Shown here: in pieces, positions 10,682-20,702 of the stretch
How the letters are laid out: the number at the start of each line of letters is the position of its first letter
Position numbering within the stretch: position 1 is the stretch's first letter
NCBI RefSeq assembly: GCF_026262505.1
Contig: NC_067204.1
Location: forward strand, 20,677,300 to 20,741,299
DNA from: Trichomonas vaginalis G3
Taxonomy: Eukaryota > Parabasalia > Trichomonadida > Trichomonadidae
Length of the DNA stretch: 64,000 bases
Direction: 5' to 3'
Made by a program: the position numbers and the translations under genes
The notes under the pieces: generated by a model
What the model saw: the letters and a program-made list of their open reading frames with translations, nothing else
Databases searched by the model: none
What the model was told of the DNA's origin: nothing

Positions 10682-11828
10682 ATGATATCCTACTATTTAG
10701 AAAATAATCCGTCAAGTAAAGGTAAGGTTAGCATCGATGAGGTCACACAGACATATAAATTCGATTATCCGTGTGAATCATATTCTGATTGCACCGAGTA
10801 TGTCATCCATTTATCACCCGGCCTATACAAATTTGAGTTATTTGGTGCCTCAGGCGGTGCCTGCACAAACAGAACCTCATTATTCATGAATTCAGATGGT
10901 AATTGCACGCACCGCGAAGCTGCCTTCCTTTATGGCGGAAATGCTGTTTGCCGTCAGATTGTTAACCGTGGTGGTGCTGGCGGTTACATATCAGGCATTA
11001 TAAAAATCCTCCACAAAATAACCGCTTTTGCCACTATCGGCGGAAAAGGAATCCATACTTGTACCCGAGCTTCAGCAAATCAAGACTCCGATTACTACCC
11101 ATCAAACATGGTGAAAGGCGGATATGGAGGTGGAGGATGGGCTGCAAATTGGTACTGGCAACCAGGAAATAATGGAGCAGGGAGCGGAGGTGGCCAAACC
11201 GCCGTCATGTTTTTGCAGAATGATCTTTGGCATCGTGTAATTGTGAGCGGCGGTGGTGGCGGTTCTGACAACTGTCCTGCTCATCAGACTGAATTTATGG
11301 AGAGCTGATGATGGTTCCGGCGGTGCTGGTGGTGGTTTTACAGCTCAAGGGTTTTGGATTAATGGTGAATTAAAATCGAGTCATGTAGCAAATTCCACCT
11401 ACGGCTTCAGTTTCGGTTCTGGTGAATCTGCTCAAAAAGACGGCTCTAAGAATCAATGGGGAGTTAAACGAGGTGAAATGGAAAGCGACAGACCAGCCAG
11501 ATCAGGTAGCGGATGGTTTGGTGGATCGCTGGACACCATGGTGATGGTGGTTCCTGGCGGTGGAAGTTCGTGGGTGCTGTCGAAAATGCAGTCATTCCTC
11601 CCGAGAAATCCAAGCATTGACAGTTTTTATAATCCAATTGGAAAACATTCCATAATGCACCTTAACCACGATACACATTTAGTGACATTAAATCGTATCC
11701 GGAATCCGGGAAGGCCATGGTCGCTTAATTATCACAATTCTCGACAACGTTAACTTCAAACACAAAACATCCAATGTTTGCACGATTTTAACTTTATGCT
11801 TCTTTATATCATTCTTATTGAGAAATAA
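10682..11828 (+). pseudogene. Glycine-rich family protein, copy 7 (heavily frame-broken)
   Basis: The first ~610 bp match the intact copies perfectly. From about 11300 to 11755 there are around ten single- or few-base differences, mostly indels. Examples are GGAGAGC for GGGAGC near 11299, an extra CCA near 11496, and losses near 11525, 11586, 11604 and 11701. The first frame stops at 11308. Outside this block identity returns. Such clustering suggests a poor-quality read or a mis-joined repeat more than natural decay. Its leader also carries a transposon 13 bp upstream of the ATG. Confidence 0.8.
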
Positions 11829-12107
11829 AACCTATGTGTCTTTATGTGTAATGATGACCATAGTGAATAGAATAATGAATAATTTATGGAATAATAATAT
11901 AGAATCACATGTTCGTTTACAATATGCTAAAAACAATATGAGGATTGAAGATTGTGAAAACTAGCTAGTGCAAAACTTATAATTGAAAATCTAAAAAAAT
12001 TAGATTAGGCAAATCAAAATTGACTAATGTATAAATCATGACATTTTTAAATTGAGTTTGATCTGCCATTTTTTTACAATGATGACTCAGATTAACTACT
12101 TTGACTA

Positions 12108-13254
12108 ATGATATCCTACTATTTAGAAAATAATCCGTCAAGTAAAGGTAAGGTTAGCATCGATGAGGTCACACAGACATATAAATTCGATTATCCGTGT
12201 GAATCATATTCTGATTGCACCGAGTATGTCATCCATTTATCACCCGGCCTATACAAATTTGAGTTATTTGGTGCCTCAGGCGGTGCCTGCACAAACAGAA
12301 CCTCATTATTCATGAATTCAGATGGTAATTGCACGCACCGCGAAGCTGCCTTCCTTTATGGCGGAAATGCTGTTTGCCGTCAGATTGTTAACCGTGGTGG
12401 TGCTGGCGGTTACATATCAGGCATTATAAAAATCCTCCACAAAATAACCGCTTTTGCCACTATCGGCGGAAAAGGAATCCATACTTGTACCCGAGCTTCA
12501 GCAAATCAGACTCCGATTACTACCCATCAAACATGGTGAAAGGCGGATATGGAGGTGGAGGATGGGCTGCAAATTGGTACTGGCAACCAGGAAATAATGG
12601 AGCAGGGAGCGGAGGTGGCCAAACCGCCGTCATGTTTTTGCAGAATGATCTTTGGCATCGTGTAATTGTGAGCGGCGGTGGTGGCGGTTCTGACAACTGT
12701 CCTGCTCATCAGACTGAATTTATGGGAGCTGATGATGGTTCCGGCGGTGCTGGTGGTGGTTTTACAGCTCAAGGGTTTTGGATTAATGGTGAATTAAAAT
12801 CGAGTCATGTAGCAAATTCCACCTACGGCTTCAGTTTCGGTTCTGGTGAATCTGCTCAAAAAGACGGCTCTAAGAATCAATGGGGAGTTAAACGAGGTGA
12901 AATGGAAAGCGACAGACCAGGATCAGGTAGCGGATGGTTTGGTGGATTCGCTGGACACCATGGTGATGGTGGTTCTGGCGGGGAGAAGTTCGTGGGTGCT
13001 GTCGAAAAATGCAGTCATTCCTCCCGGAGAAATCCAAGCATATGACAGTTTTTATAATCCAAGGAAAACATCCATATGCATTCCTTAACCACGAGTACAC
13101 ATTTAGTGACATTAAATCGTATCCCGGAATCCGGGAAGGCCATGGTCGCTTAATTATCACAATTCTCGACAACGTTAAACTTCAAACACAAAACATCCAA
13201 TGTTTGCACGATTTTAACTTTATGCTTCTTTATATCATTCTTATTGAGAAATAA
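12108..13254 (+). pseudogene. Glycine-rich family protein, copy 8 (last copy, frame-broken)
   Basis: The final array copy has the normal leader. One A is missing near 12509 (CAAATCAGACTCC), so the first frame stops at 12539. Further small changes lie near 12981 (GGCGGGGAGAAG) and 13062 (CCAAGGAAAA, two bases missing). The family stop is kept at 13252-13254. The 3' flank is unrelated to the array spacers, marking the array's right boundary. Confidence 0.8.
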
Positions 13255-13821
13255 AATCCATATTTAAATAGCAAATTTCTTCCAATAATTTTTAATTTTG
13301 CCATTAGAAAAAAATTGGGATAATCTCAATAATACCCAATCATCATAAGAATATAGGTGTATGTAATGATTCTTGTAATAGCAGTTAAAACAAACTCTAA
13401 TGATTTTAATGAAATATGAACAGACCATTGAGAATATAAAGGATGATGCATAAAATCAGATGTGTTGTCTCAGATATTGTTCGGATATATACTAATGCAT
13501 ACTTTCAGTATAAATTTTTTCTTAATGAAATAAAAATAATCTAGTATTTTCAAGTATTTTGTGAGTTTATGAACATGTAAGGGGCTATTGAAAGTATTCA
13601 AGCTAGTAGATGAGCCAAATAAAGCGGTTTCCGCTTGAAAGAGCTTGGCATCAAAATGATATTTTGCTCATTATATCTGAAAATCAGATGCCAAGTTTGT
13701 CATGTATTTTCAATACAAATACTACACATAATATCACCAAGAAATGGCAAGAAAGAAGAAGCGGTTTCCTAGGACGATAATCGCATTGAATCAAACCGCT
13801 TTTTCATTTTTTAGATCAAAA
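13255..13821 (+). promoter_or_regulatory. Array-dynamin intergenic region with initiator element
   Basis: This is A+T-rich DNA without a gene. An inverted pair (TTGGCATC near 13646, GATGCCAA near 13688) could form a hairpin. AAAGCGGTTTCC and GAAGCGGTTTCC recur near 13620 and 13759. TCATTT at 13804-13809 fits the trichomonad initiator consensus, with the A at 13806 lying 16 nt before the ATG at 13822. This decides the dynamin start over an upstream in-frame ATG at 13744, which would lie before the transcription start. Confidence 0.6.
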
Positions 13822-15657
13822 ATGGAAAATTTAATTCCTATAGTCAACGATTTGCAAAATGTGTTTAATACAATAGAGGGTGATTTAGTAGATCTCCCGC
13901 AAATCGTTGTTGTTGGTTGCCAGTCTTCCGGAAAGTCATCTGTTTTGGAATCAATCGTCGGCCGCGATTTCTTACCTCGTGGTGCCGGCATTGTCACACG
14001 TAGACCACTTGTGCTTCAATTGGTACACGTTGATCCAGAAGATGACCAGTACGCCATGTTCTTACATCAACCAGGCAAAAAATACACACGCTTTGCAGAA
14101 ATTCGCGATGAAATTTCAGCAGAAACAGACAGATCTACAGGCACAGGCAAAAACGTCACAAATCAGCCAATTAATCTTACAATTCGCGATTCATCAGTTC
14201 CAAATCTTACAATGGTTGATCTTCCTGGTCTTACAAAGGTCGCTGTCGAAGGCCAAGATCCAAACATTGTCGAAATGATTCATACAATGGTTCTTCAATT
14301 CATTACTAAACCAAACTCTCTTATTCTCGCAGTTACACCCGCGAACCAAGATCTTGCCAACTCAGACTCCCTCAAGATCGCTCGCGAAGTCGATCCAAAC
14401 GGCGAAAGAACAATTGGTGTCATTACAAAGATTGATTTGATGGATGCCGGTACAGATGCTGGCCTAGTCTTGCGTAATGAAATTTACCCACTCAAACTCG
14501 GCTATATCGGCGTCATTAACCGTTCCCAGAAAGATATTGATAACAAACGCCCAATGAAGGACGCCATGCGTGCCGAAATGGAATATTTCGAGAGCCATCC
14601 AATCTACAAGAACTTGCTCGACAGAGTTTCTACAAAAGTCCTTTCAAATACCTTGAATCGTCTTCTTGTCGATCATATCAAGAAATCCATTCCAGGATTG
14701 AAGACACGTGTTACAACCCTTATCCAGGATAAGGAGCGCGAGCTAGAACGCTACGGAGAAGACCCTACAAACGGCGGAATGAAAGCATCCGAATTAATCC
14801 TTACAATTATCCAACAATACGTCCAAGGCTACGAAGATCTTATCGAAGGTAAGGTCAGCAACGAGATGGATAACGAAGTTAAGGGTGGTGCTCGAATTCT
14901 TCGTATTTTCCAAGATCAATACGAGAAAGCCATCATGGAAATCCCTCCAATCAGCGCCATGGACATCAACGAAGTCATGTACCTCATGAGAAACCAAGCC
15001 GGTATCACAGTTCCAATTTATGTATCTCATCAAGCATTTGAGTCCTTAATTCGCCGCCAGATCGAGAAACTCCGTCCTCCAGCCATGAAAGCAATCAACC
15101 TCGTCGCTAACGAAATCCTCCAGATCCACGCCAACGTTAATTTCCCAGAACTCGAGCGTTATCCACAAGTTAAAGACGCAATCCGCAATGTCGTTGAAGA
15201 CCTCGTCAACGGCTGCGTGGAACCATCCGTAAAGTTCATCAACGACGTTATGGATAATGAGAAGATTTTCGTAAACACGACGAGACACGATTTCAGAGGT
15301 GCAGCAGTTCTGGCCGAGAAGAAGCTGAAAGAGGACATCCCAATCAAGAAGGACAAGAAGACAGTTCAGAAGGAACAGGCCCAGCAACTGATAAACCTCG
15401 CATCGAGGTATTTCGAACTCTGCAGGACACAAATCGTCGATGTAATTCCAAAGACAGTCGTCATGATGCTCGTCGACGGAAGCAGAAAGAGTTTGAGCGA
15501 AACTCTCTTCAGAAAGATTTACGGTTCGGGCCTCGCCGACGAACTGTTGAAGGAGGACCCAAGAATCACAAAGAACAGAAAGAAATGCGTCGAGTCTCTC
15601 GCCGCCCTTCGTAAGGCCTCTGAGATCCTATCTAGGGTTGGCAAATTCAGAATTTAA
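13822..15657 (+). CDS. Dynamin-related GTPase (Dnm1/Drp1 type)
   Basis: 611 aa. The large GTPase oligomerises around membrane necks and drives fission; in trichomonads candidate membranes are hydrogenosomes and endocytic vesicles. Visible motifs are the P-loop GCQSSGKSS (residues ~32-40), the switch T in VTRRPL (~59), DLPG (133-136) and TKID (202-205). A middle/stalk region and a C-terminal GTPase effector region follow. No PH domain or proline-rich tail is present, as in organelle-type dynamins; length is slightly below the usual 650-800. An initiator 16 nt upstream supports this start. Trichomonas vaginalis is known to have several dynamin paralogues, and which one this is cannot be told here. 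Confidence 0.93.
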   Translation: MENLIPIVNDLQNVFNTIEGDLVDLPQIVVVGCQSSGKSSVLESIVGRDFLPRGAGIVTRRPLVLQLVHVDPEDDQYAMFLHQPGKKYTRFAEIRDEISAETDRSTGTGKNVTNQPINLTIRDSSVPNLTMVDLPGLTKVAVEGQDPNIVEMIHTMVLQFITKPNSLILAVTPANQDLANSDSLKIAREVDPNGERTIGVITKIDLMDAGTDAGLVLRNEIYPLKLGYIGVINRSQKDIDNKRPMKDAMRAEMEYFESHPIYKNLLDRVSTKVLSNTLNRLLVDHIKKSIPGLKTRVTTLIQDKERELERYGEDPTNGGMKASELILTIIQQYVQGYEDLIEGKVSNEMDNEVKGGARILRIFQDQYEKAIMEIPPISAMDINEVMYLMRNQAGITVPIYVSHQAFESLIRRQIEKLRPPAMKAINLVANEILQIHANVNFPELERYPQVKDAIRNVVEDLVNGCVEPSVKFINDVMDNEKIFVNTTRHDFRGAAVLAEKKLKEDIPIKKDKKTVQKEQAQQLINLASRYFELCRTQIVDVIPKTVVMMLVDGSRKSLSETLFRKIYGSGLADELLKEDPRITKNRKKCVESLAALRKASEILSRVGKFRI

Positions 15658-16273
15658 ATTTTTTATAATAAAAATAAAAAAACTATTTTCGTTACAATAT
15701 TTAATTATAATGCATTTTCTTCCTACCAAAAATATTGATCTTTTACCTTAGAAAACTGTGAGATATGGCTTTTAAGGGTGCACTTACCACTTTCTGGCAT
15801 GCTCTCATGATATCAACATATCTTTATTTTAATAACAAAAAAGTATAACGGTCATATGAGGTACTAGCTAATGAATTATAATAACATTTTCCCGATCAAA
15901 AATATTAACTTTGTGTCATAGTAAATTAGGATATAAAGCATATGTGTCAAATAAACTGGAGGATGCTTGAAAGTTGCATGAACATCCTTAAAGATTGATT
16001 TAAAAAGTTAATAAGAATATATTCATATTTGAATGGCATTGCCTTCAATTCTAGTGTTTTAATTAAAAAAAAATCTGTCACAAAACAACCAATTGTCAGA
16101 ATTTTCTAAGAGAAAATGAACTCAATAAAAACTTTCTGATTAAAAAAATTGTCTCTTACGAGGAGATTACATAATTTGGATGTTTGTGATTAGAATAAAC
16201 AATTTTCTAACTTGGAGATGTTGTAAATAAATACTGAAAATTTTGACACCTTTTGTTTTTTTTATCAACAATT
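15658..16273. other. Intergenic, A+T-rich, with diverged internal repeat
   Basis: No gene is seen. A ~70-bp block at about 15700-15770 recurs in diverged form at about 15872-15942 (shared TTATAAT, ATTTTC, CAAAAATATT). TTAAGGGTGCACTTA at 15772-15786 resembles the ends of the small element at 47819-47935, so it may be a transposon end remnant. A-rich DNA after 15658 probably includes the dynamin 3' processing signal. Confidence 0.4.
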
Positions 16274-17164
16274 ATGACAAGTATATATTATACTGATAGT
16301 AAATACTATCTTGATTTCAGCAACCGTAAGCCTATCGAAGTGTTAAAATACCCTGACCAAGCTTCAAAAGTTATATTTGGTGTTAGTCCAACGAATATTA
16401 TACAAACATCATCACAAACCATAGAATTGATTAAAAACAAGAAAATTACTATCCAAATGGCCATCCACTTGATTCAAATTTTTTCAAAAATTCGCCCTAA
16501 AAAAATACAATTATTTGCAGAACTTTATCAAAATATATCAAATGAATTTTCACACTTCATTAAACCAAAAAATAAAAAATTAGCAGCGTTGTTATATTAT
16601 AGAGGTTTTAGGTTCGAAAGCTATGAACCTGAAATAGAAGAAGAAAAAATAATCAATCTATATCCAATCGAATCTCCTTTCTACTATATTGCATGGGACA
16701 AAATTGATGATCTTAAAAATAAATTTCCAAATCTTGAAATAAACACGAGAGCTTCAGATGGATTGTCTCCTCTTGATTGTGCAATAAAATACGGATCGGA
16801 GCTATGCTTCAATTTCTTGAAAAATATAGGAGCAAAATATTCCAGGGAATCTTCATCATATGCTGTTATGGGTGGAAATGAATATATTTTTTCGCAAATG
16901 ATAGAAGATGGAGAATCATTTGACAATATGATTTACACAGCATTGAATTATCATAATTTTGAAATTGCAGAGTATCTTCAAACCAATCTTGGACAATTTC
17001 CAGAATCGATTGCCCATAGTTTTTTGTATGGAAATTATGATGTTGCTTCGCATATACTTTATCAAGGAGGATCTTCACGTGATTATCGAATTATCTTTCT
17101 TTTCACATTAATTATTGCTTTATCAAATTATCATTATTTTCACAAACATCATCAATTTATATAA
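16274..17164 (+). CDS. Ankyrin-repeat family protein, N-terminal part (DUF3447-like)
   Basis: 296 aa starting MTSIYYTDSKYY. The N-terminal ~130 residues have the helical plan typical of trichomonad ankyrin proteins. Ankyrin-like units follow (DGLSPLDCAIKYGSELCFNFLKN near residues 165-185; NYHNFEIAEYL further on). Ankyrin stacks bind proteins; the target is unknown. The C-terminus runs into a hydrophobic, T-rich-derived stretch (IIFLFTLIIALSNYHYF), so this is probably a truncated gene whose remainder is the debris at 17165-18340. It could be a pseudogene. Confidence 0.55.
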   Translation: MTSIYYTDSKYYLDFSNRKPIEVLKYPDQASKVIFGVSPTNIIQTSSQTIELIKNKKITIQMAIHLIQIFSKIRPKKIQLFAELYQNISNEFSHFIKPKNKKLAALLYYRGFRFESYEPEIEEEKIINLYPIESPFYYIAWDKIDDLKNKFPNLEINTRASDGLSPLDCAIKYGSELCFNFLKNIGAKYSRESSSYAVMGGNEYIFSQMIEDGESFDNMIYTALNYHNFEIAEYLQTNLGQFPESIAHSFLYGNYDVASHILYQGGSSRDYRIIFLFTLIIALSNYHYFHKHHQFI

Positions 17165-18340
17165 TTCTTTTTCTTTTCATATCTATCATTATTTCTTTAT
17201 ATTTTCTTTCTTCTCATATCTTTTATAGTTTTATGGATTTTTCCTTCTATATATATCAATTAATATTTTATGTAGTTCTAATTCTTCAAATATTTATTTC
17301 TGTATTATTCTATTGTCTTTAATTTCATATATTCATTTACTTTATATAACTCATTTTCTTTTAATATCTATCGTTATTTTATAGAATTCTCTTTTTTTTA
17401 ATATTTTTCATTGAATCATGACATTCTATTGAAATCAATATGTGTCCTCTTTGTATTGCTATCGAAATGAATTCAATTGATATTGTTAAATATTTAGTTG
17501 GAAAAGGTGCAAATACCAATTTGAAAGTTGTTATATATCATTTAATATCAATAATACTTTTAAGATATTCTCATTCATGTCATATTTTGATTTGATTTAT
17601 AATATTCACTTACTTTTCATATTTATCATTATATTATCGAATTTTTCTTGTATAAATATATGCCCACTTAGTGTTGCAATAAAAATGAAATCAATCGAAA
17701 TTGTTCAGTATCTAGTTGAACACTGGGCAGATGTCAATATACGACTTTTTATATTCAATTTCAAATGAAATATTGTTTTATGTATTTCCATTTCTCTTCA
17801 CATCAATATTTGCTTTATCGAATATTCTTTCTTTTGATATCAAATTTTGTTCAATGAATTTCCATTTCTCTTCATATCTCTCAATATTAAATGAAATTTG
17901 CCTTCTTTTCATATCGATCATCATTTTATTTCATTCGCATACTTTTTATATCGAACATTGCTTTATTTAATTTCATTTCTTTAAATATTTATTCATGTAT
18001 GACCTCATCAAATTTCATATCATACAATTCTATTACTTTATATATATATCATTATTTTCTGAAATTATATTTCAATTCACATCTATCCATGTTTTCTAAA
18101 ATCCTCTTTCCACATATATCTTTCATTCTTTCATTTGGTTCTCTTTATTTTCATATTTATTGTGAGATTCTTTTGATATACATGAATGTCCTCTTAGTTT
18201 GGCGGTTAAAACAAATTCGTTAGAGATTGTTAGAATTTTAGTTGAACATGGTGCACATGTCTGTAAATGGCTCCAAGTGAATGATGGGATAATCTTTCTT
18301 TATATAACACAGGCATCAATCATTATTTTATAACATTCTC
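17165..18340 (+). pseudogene. Ankyrin-repeat debris in T-rich DNA
   Basis: No intact frame. Ankyrin units are recognisable at about 17437-17530 (CPLCIAIEMNSIDIVKYLV), 17655-17745 (CPLSVAIKMKSIEIVQYLV) and 18187-18265 (CPLSLAVKTNSLEIVRILV). They are separated by 120-450 bp of T/C-rich DNA with recurring TTTCATATCTATCATTATT-like words. The fragments look like decayed members of one repeat series. The Maverick inserted immediately after this region. Confidence 0.6.
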
Positions 18341-18346
<6 letters not shown>

Positions 18347-18371
<25 letters not shown>

Positions 18372-18440
18372 GGAGTGGGGCTTCCAGGCACTTCGTGCCT
18401 TCTAGCCCCCGAAGATGTTTAGTATAAATGAAGTCTTTAC
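18347..18440 (+). repeat. Maverick left terminal inverted repeat
   Basis: A run of about 24 A leads into GGGAGTGGGGCTTCCAGG, matching the complement of the right end. Similarity extends about 70 bp past the A run, to the GATGTTTAGTATAA block, then stops. Inside lies a hairpin: GGGGCT (18377-18382) pairs with AGCCCC (18404-18409), and the inner GGCAC (18387-18391) pairs with GTGCC (18395-18399) around TTC. Confidence 0.85.
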
Positions 18441-19080
18441 AAAGTCTTTACGAAGAAGTCTTAACAAAACATTTACGAAGAAGTCTTAACAAAACATTTA
18501 CGAAGAAGTCTTAACAAAACATAGACAAGAAAGTTCATGAGTGTAAATGACCCAAAAATAATGTTTATGTTAGAATGTTAGATCTAACATGTTTTCTAAC
18601 ATGTTTTCTAACATGGTCTAAAACTCTTGAATTTTCATGAAATTTACACCAAAAATATATTTTAGGGTAGAAGGGTATATCTAACCTCTTTTCTAACCTC
18701 TTTTCTACCCTCTTGAATTTTCATGAAATTTACACCAAAAATATACTACTAGGGTCATTTACGATGAAATCTCAACAAAACATTTACGAAGAAATCTTAA
18801 CAAAACATTTACGAAGAAATCTTAACAAAACATAGACAAGAAAGTTCATGAGAAATTAGATGAAGAAGTCTTAACAAAGTCTTTACGAAGAAATTCATGA
18901 GTTTTCTACGATGTTAGAAAACATGTTAGAAAAGGTGTTAGATCTAACATTCTAACATAAACATTATTTTTTGGTCATTTACGAAGAAGTCTCAACAAAG
19001 TCTTTACGATGAAATCTTAACAAAACATCTGTCAAAAACCTTAACCGAGTAGTTTTCATGTTTTGTCACTTTTCTGTCAC
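18441..19080. repeat. Maverick left subterminal repeats and palindromic iterons
   Basis: Short direct repeats of the type ACGAAGAAGTCTTAACAAAA are interleaved with palindromic blocks centred on TGTTAGATCTAACA (near 18580 and 18940) and a variant block at 18665-18712 in which the six-base word is changed. The same families recur at 28620-28800, 29800-29857 and 40140-41100. Noncoding; possible roles are replication, packaging or regulation (inference). Confidence 0.75.
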
Positions 19081-19117
19081 TTTTCAGGTAAAAACATTTT
19101 TATTATATATATATAAA

Positions 19118-19935
19118 ATGAATTTTACAAAACCACCGTTACCCTTCTTTGGAAATAAGAGTAGATGTAAAGATATTCTATTGAGAGAACTTAAGAAACT
19201 ACCGAATGGTCTAACATTTGTAGATTTGTTCGGTGGAAGTTTCTATATATCCCATTTGTGCCATATAATATTCCCAGACTCAAAGATTATATGCAATGAC
19301 TTCGACAACTATATGGACCGTCTCAAACATATTCCAGACACAAACAATATATTGAAAGAGTTAAAAGAAAAGATACCTATAGGTAAGATGGAACGTATAC
19401 CATTAGATAACAAAAATATGTGAGAGAGGTTTTGAAAAAAGCAGAATATATAGACTGGGATAGTATATCTGCTAGACTATTATATAGTGGTTCTATAAGA
19501 GTTCATGACATTGAAACACTTATGTCAAAAGTTTTATATCTTAACTATACAAATGTTTTCAAAGAGGACATAGAAAAATATATTGAGGGTATAGAGTTTG
19601 TGAGATGTCATTGGACAGATTTGTATGAAAAATATAAAGACAAGGAAAATGTTTTCTTTATAGTGGACCCGCCGTTCTTTAACACATGGGATTTTCAATA
19701 CCAAGTAGACTGGACTTTGAGAGACTCTTTAGAAACTTTAGACGTTTTACATAACCATCCATGCTTTTACTTTACATCCGATAAAAGTGGTTTGGAAACC
19801 GTTATGAGATGGTTAGAGGACATACATGACTATGAGTTTATATATGACAAGATAGAATATGAGAGAGGTCCTATAAACCGGAGAAAGTGTCACAATAAAG
19901 AAATTTTATTAGTAAGTAAATGTGGTTTGAAATAG
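19118..19935 (+). pseudogene. Maverick part: Dam-like DNA adenine N6-methylase (broken)
   Basis: The N-terminus carries PFFGNKSR, a version of the AdoMet-binding motif of D12-class (Dam-type) methylases, followed by FVDLFGGSF. The catalytic DPPF (VDPPFFNTW) lies in the second half, and ILLVSK near the end fits the family. Enzymes of this class methylate adenine, classically in GATC. The part appears broken. Work on adenine methylation in Trichomonas has linked such methylases to Maverick-derived genes (from memory). The start is preceded by a TTTTTA...AAAATG motif shared with other element genes. Confidence 0.8.
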
Positions 19936-20051
19936 GACTACTTGTTTTAGGTTTTTTCCATTGTGTCATTTACTTATTTGACGTGGCAGAAAGATATAGA
20001 GAATATGAAGATGAACCAATGCCTGCAAATGTTCAGCATATGTACTCGTAA
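19920..20051 (+). CDS. Maverick part: 43-aa putative membrane protein
   Basis: This short frame begins MWFEIGLLVLGFFHCVIYLF, a single hydrophobic span, followed by a charged tail (DVAERYREYEDEP). It overlaps the end of the methylase part by 16 nt. Small one-span membrane proteins are common in capsid-bearing DNA elements; no function is assigned. No TTTTTA motif sits directly upstream, so confidence is moderate. Confidence 0.4.
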   Translation: MWFEIGLLVLGFFHCVIYLFDVAERYREYEDEPMPANVQHMYS

Positions 20052-20074
20052 GAGATATTTTTATCTAATATTAA

Positions 20075-20437
20075 ATGGACGCACAGAACTTAGCGAATGC
20101 ACAGCAACCTGGACAACCAAACCCAGAGAATATTCCAAATGAAGTTAGAATACAAACTGCAATGGCAAACTATGGTCAAGTGCCAACAGATGTACAAATG
20201 CAAACTGCCATGTCAAATGACGCTGCGTTAGGTTTGCCACCATGGTATGCAAATATGAGATGGAAAGAGTTTTATACAAACCCTGAAGTGGGATATAAAC
20301 AACTTTATGCAGATGACGCGAACACAGGAGTTGACCCAGAATATGTTTTCTACCAGAGGAGAAACAGAATGTATGAGCTCCAGTTAAAGAATGCAATGGA
20401 ACTCAACAGGAAACGTAAGAGACTAGGCGGACATTAG
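20075..20437 (+). CDS. Maverick part: 120-aa protein, unknown
   Basis: Not recognised. The N-terminal half is rich in Gln, Asn and Pro, with a duplicated segment (VRIQTAMANYGQVPTD and VQMQTAMSNDAALG). The C-terminus is basic (LNRKRKRLGGH). It is preceded by TTTTTATCTAATATTAAATG, the motif seen before the structural genes, which suggests a virion or assembly role by association only. Confidence 0.6.
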   Translation: MDAQNLANAQQPGQPNPENIPNEVRIQTAMANYGQVPTDVQMQTAMSNDAALGLPPWYANMRWKEFYTNPEVGYKQLYADDANTGVDPEYVFYQRRNRMYELQLKNAMELNRKRKRLGGH

Positions 20438-20455
20438 ATTTTTACATATAGTAAA

Positions 20456-20698
20456 ATGGGTTTCTTTGGAAGAATAGGAAACTTCTTTCGAAATGTTGGA
20501 AGAGGTATATGGAATGGAATAAAAACCGTAGGAAGAGGAATTTGGAACGGTGTCAAAAATATTGGTAAAAGAGTAGGTCAGTTCGTTGGTATTATACCTA
20601 AAGACCCTGAACCAGAAGAACAAGCTCCTGTTATACAACAGCCTGAACCTGCACCACAGTCTAGTTGGCAACCAAATCCAACACCTCAACCGTATTAA
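20456..20698 (+). CDS. Maverick part: 80-aa amphipathic, proline-tailed protein
   Basis: The N-terminal ~45 residues form a basic amphipathic stretch with repeated GRGIWNGxK units (FFRNVGRGIWNGIK, GRGIWNGVKNIG). The tail is Pro/Gln/Glu-rich. The pattern resembles small membrane-active minor capsid proteins such as adenovirus pVI, but no homology is claimed. The upstream TTTTTACATATAGTAAAATG places it in the structural-type promoter class. It shares the MGLFG/MGFFG style of start with the protein at 23832. Confidence 0.6.
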   Translation: MGFFGRIGNFFRNVGRGIWNGIKTVGRGIWNGVKNIGKRVGQFVGIIPKDPEPEEQAPVIQQPEPAPQSSWQPNPTPQPY

Positions 20699-20702
20699 AA
20701 AA

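Larger units (their letters stand above)
1..13254 (+). repeat. Tandem array of eight glycine-rich genes with a higher-order repeat
   Basis: Eight copies of one gene run head to tail. Neighbouring starts at 5108, 6535 and 7961, and at 10682 and 12108, are spaced 1426-1427 bp apart, and copies are almost identical in sequence, spacers included. A larger period is overlaid: the stop at 3536 and its long transposon-bearing spacer recur at 9109, 5573 bp later, and starts 5108 and 10682 are 5574 bp apart. The higher-order unit is therefore three genes plus a long spacer. The near-identity implies very recent expansion or ongoing homogenisation. The array starts left of the window and ends at 13254, after which the sequence is unrelated. 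Confidence 0.95.

Noticed and set aside
13744-13821. N-terminal extension of the dynamin (MARKKKRFPR...) as a targeting signal
   Set aside because: An initiator at 13804-13809 would place transcription start inside this stretch, so the extension is probably not transcribed as coding sequence.
18346-18370. Poly-A as the tail of a retroposon
   Set aside because: A matching T run at 41257 and inverted GGGGCTTCCAGG sequences show that it is the end of the Maverick inverted repeat.
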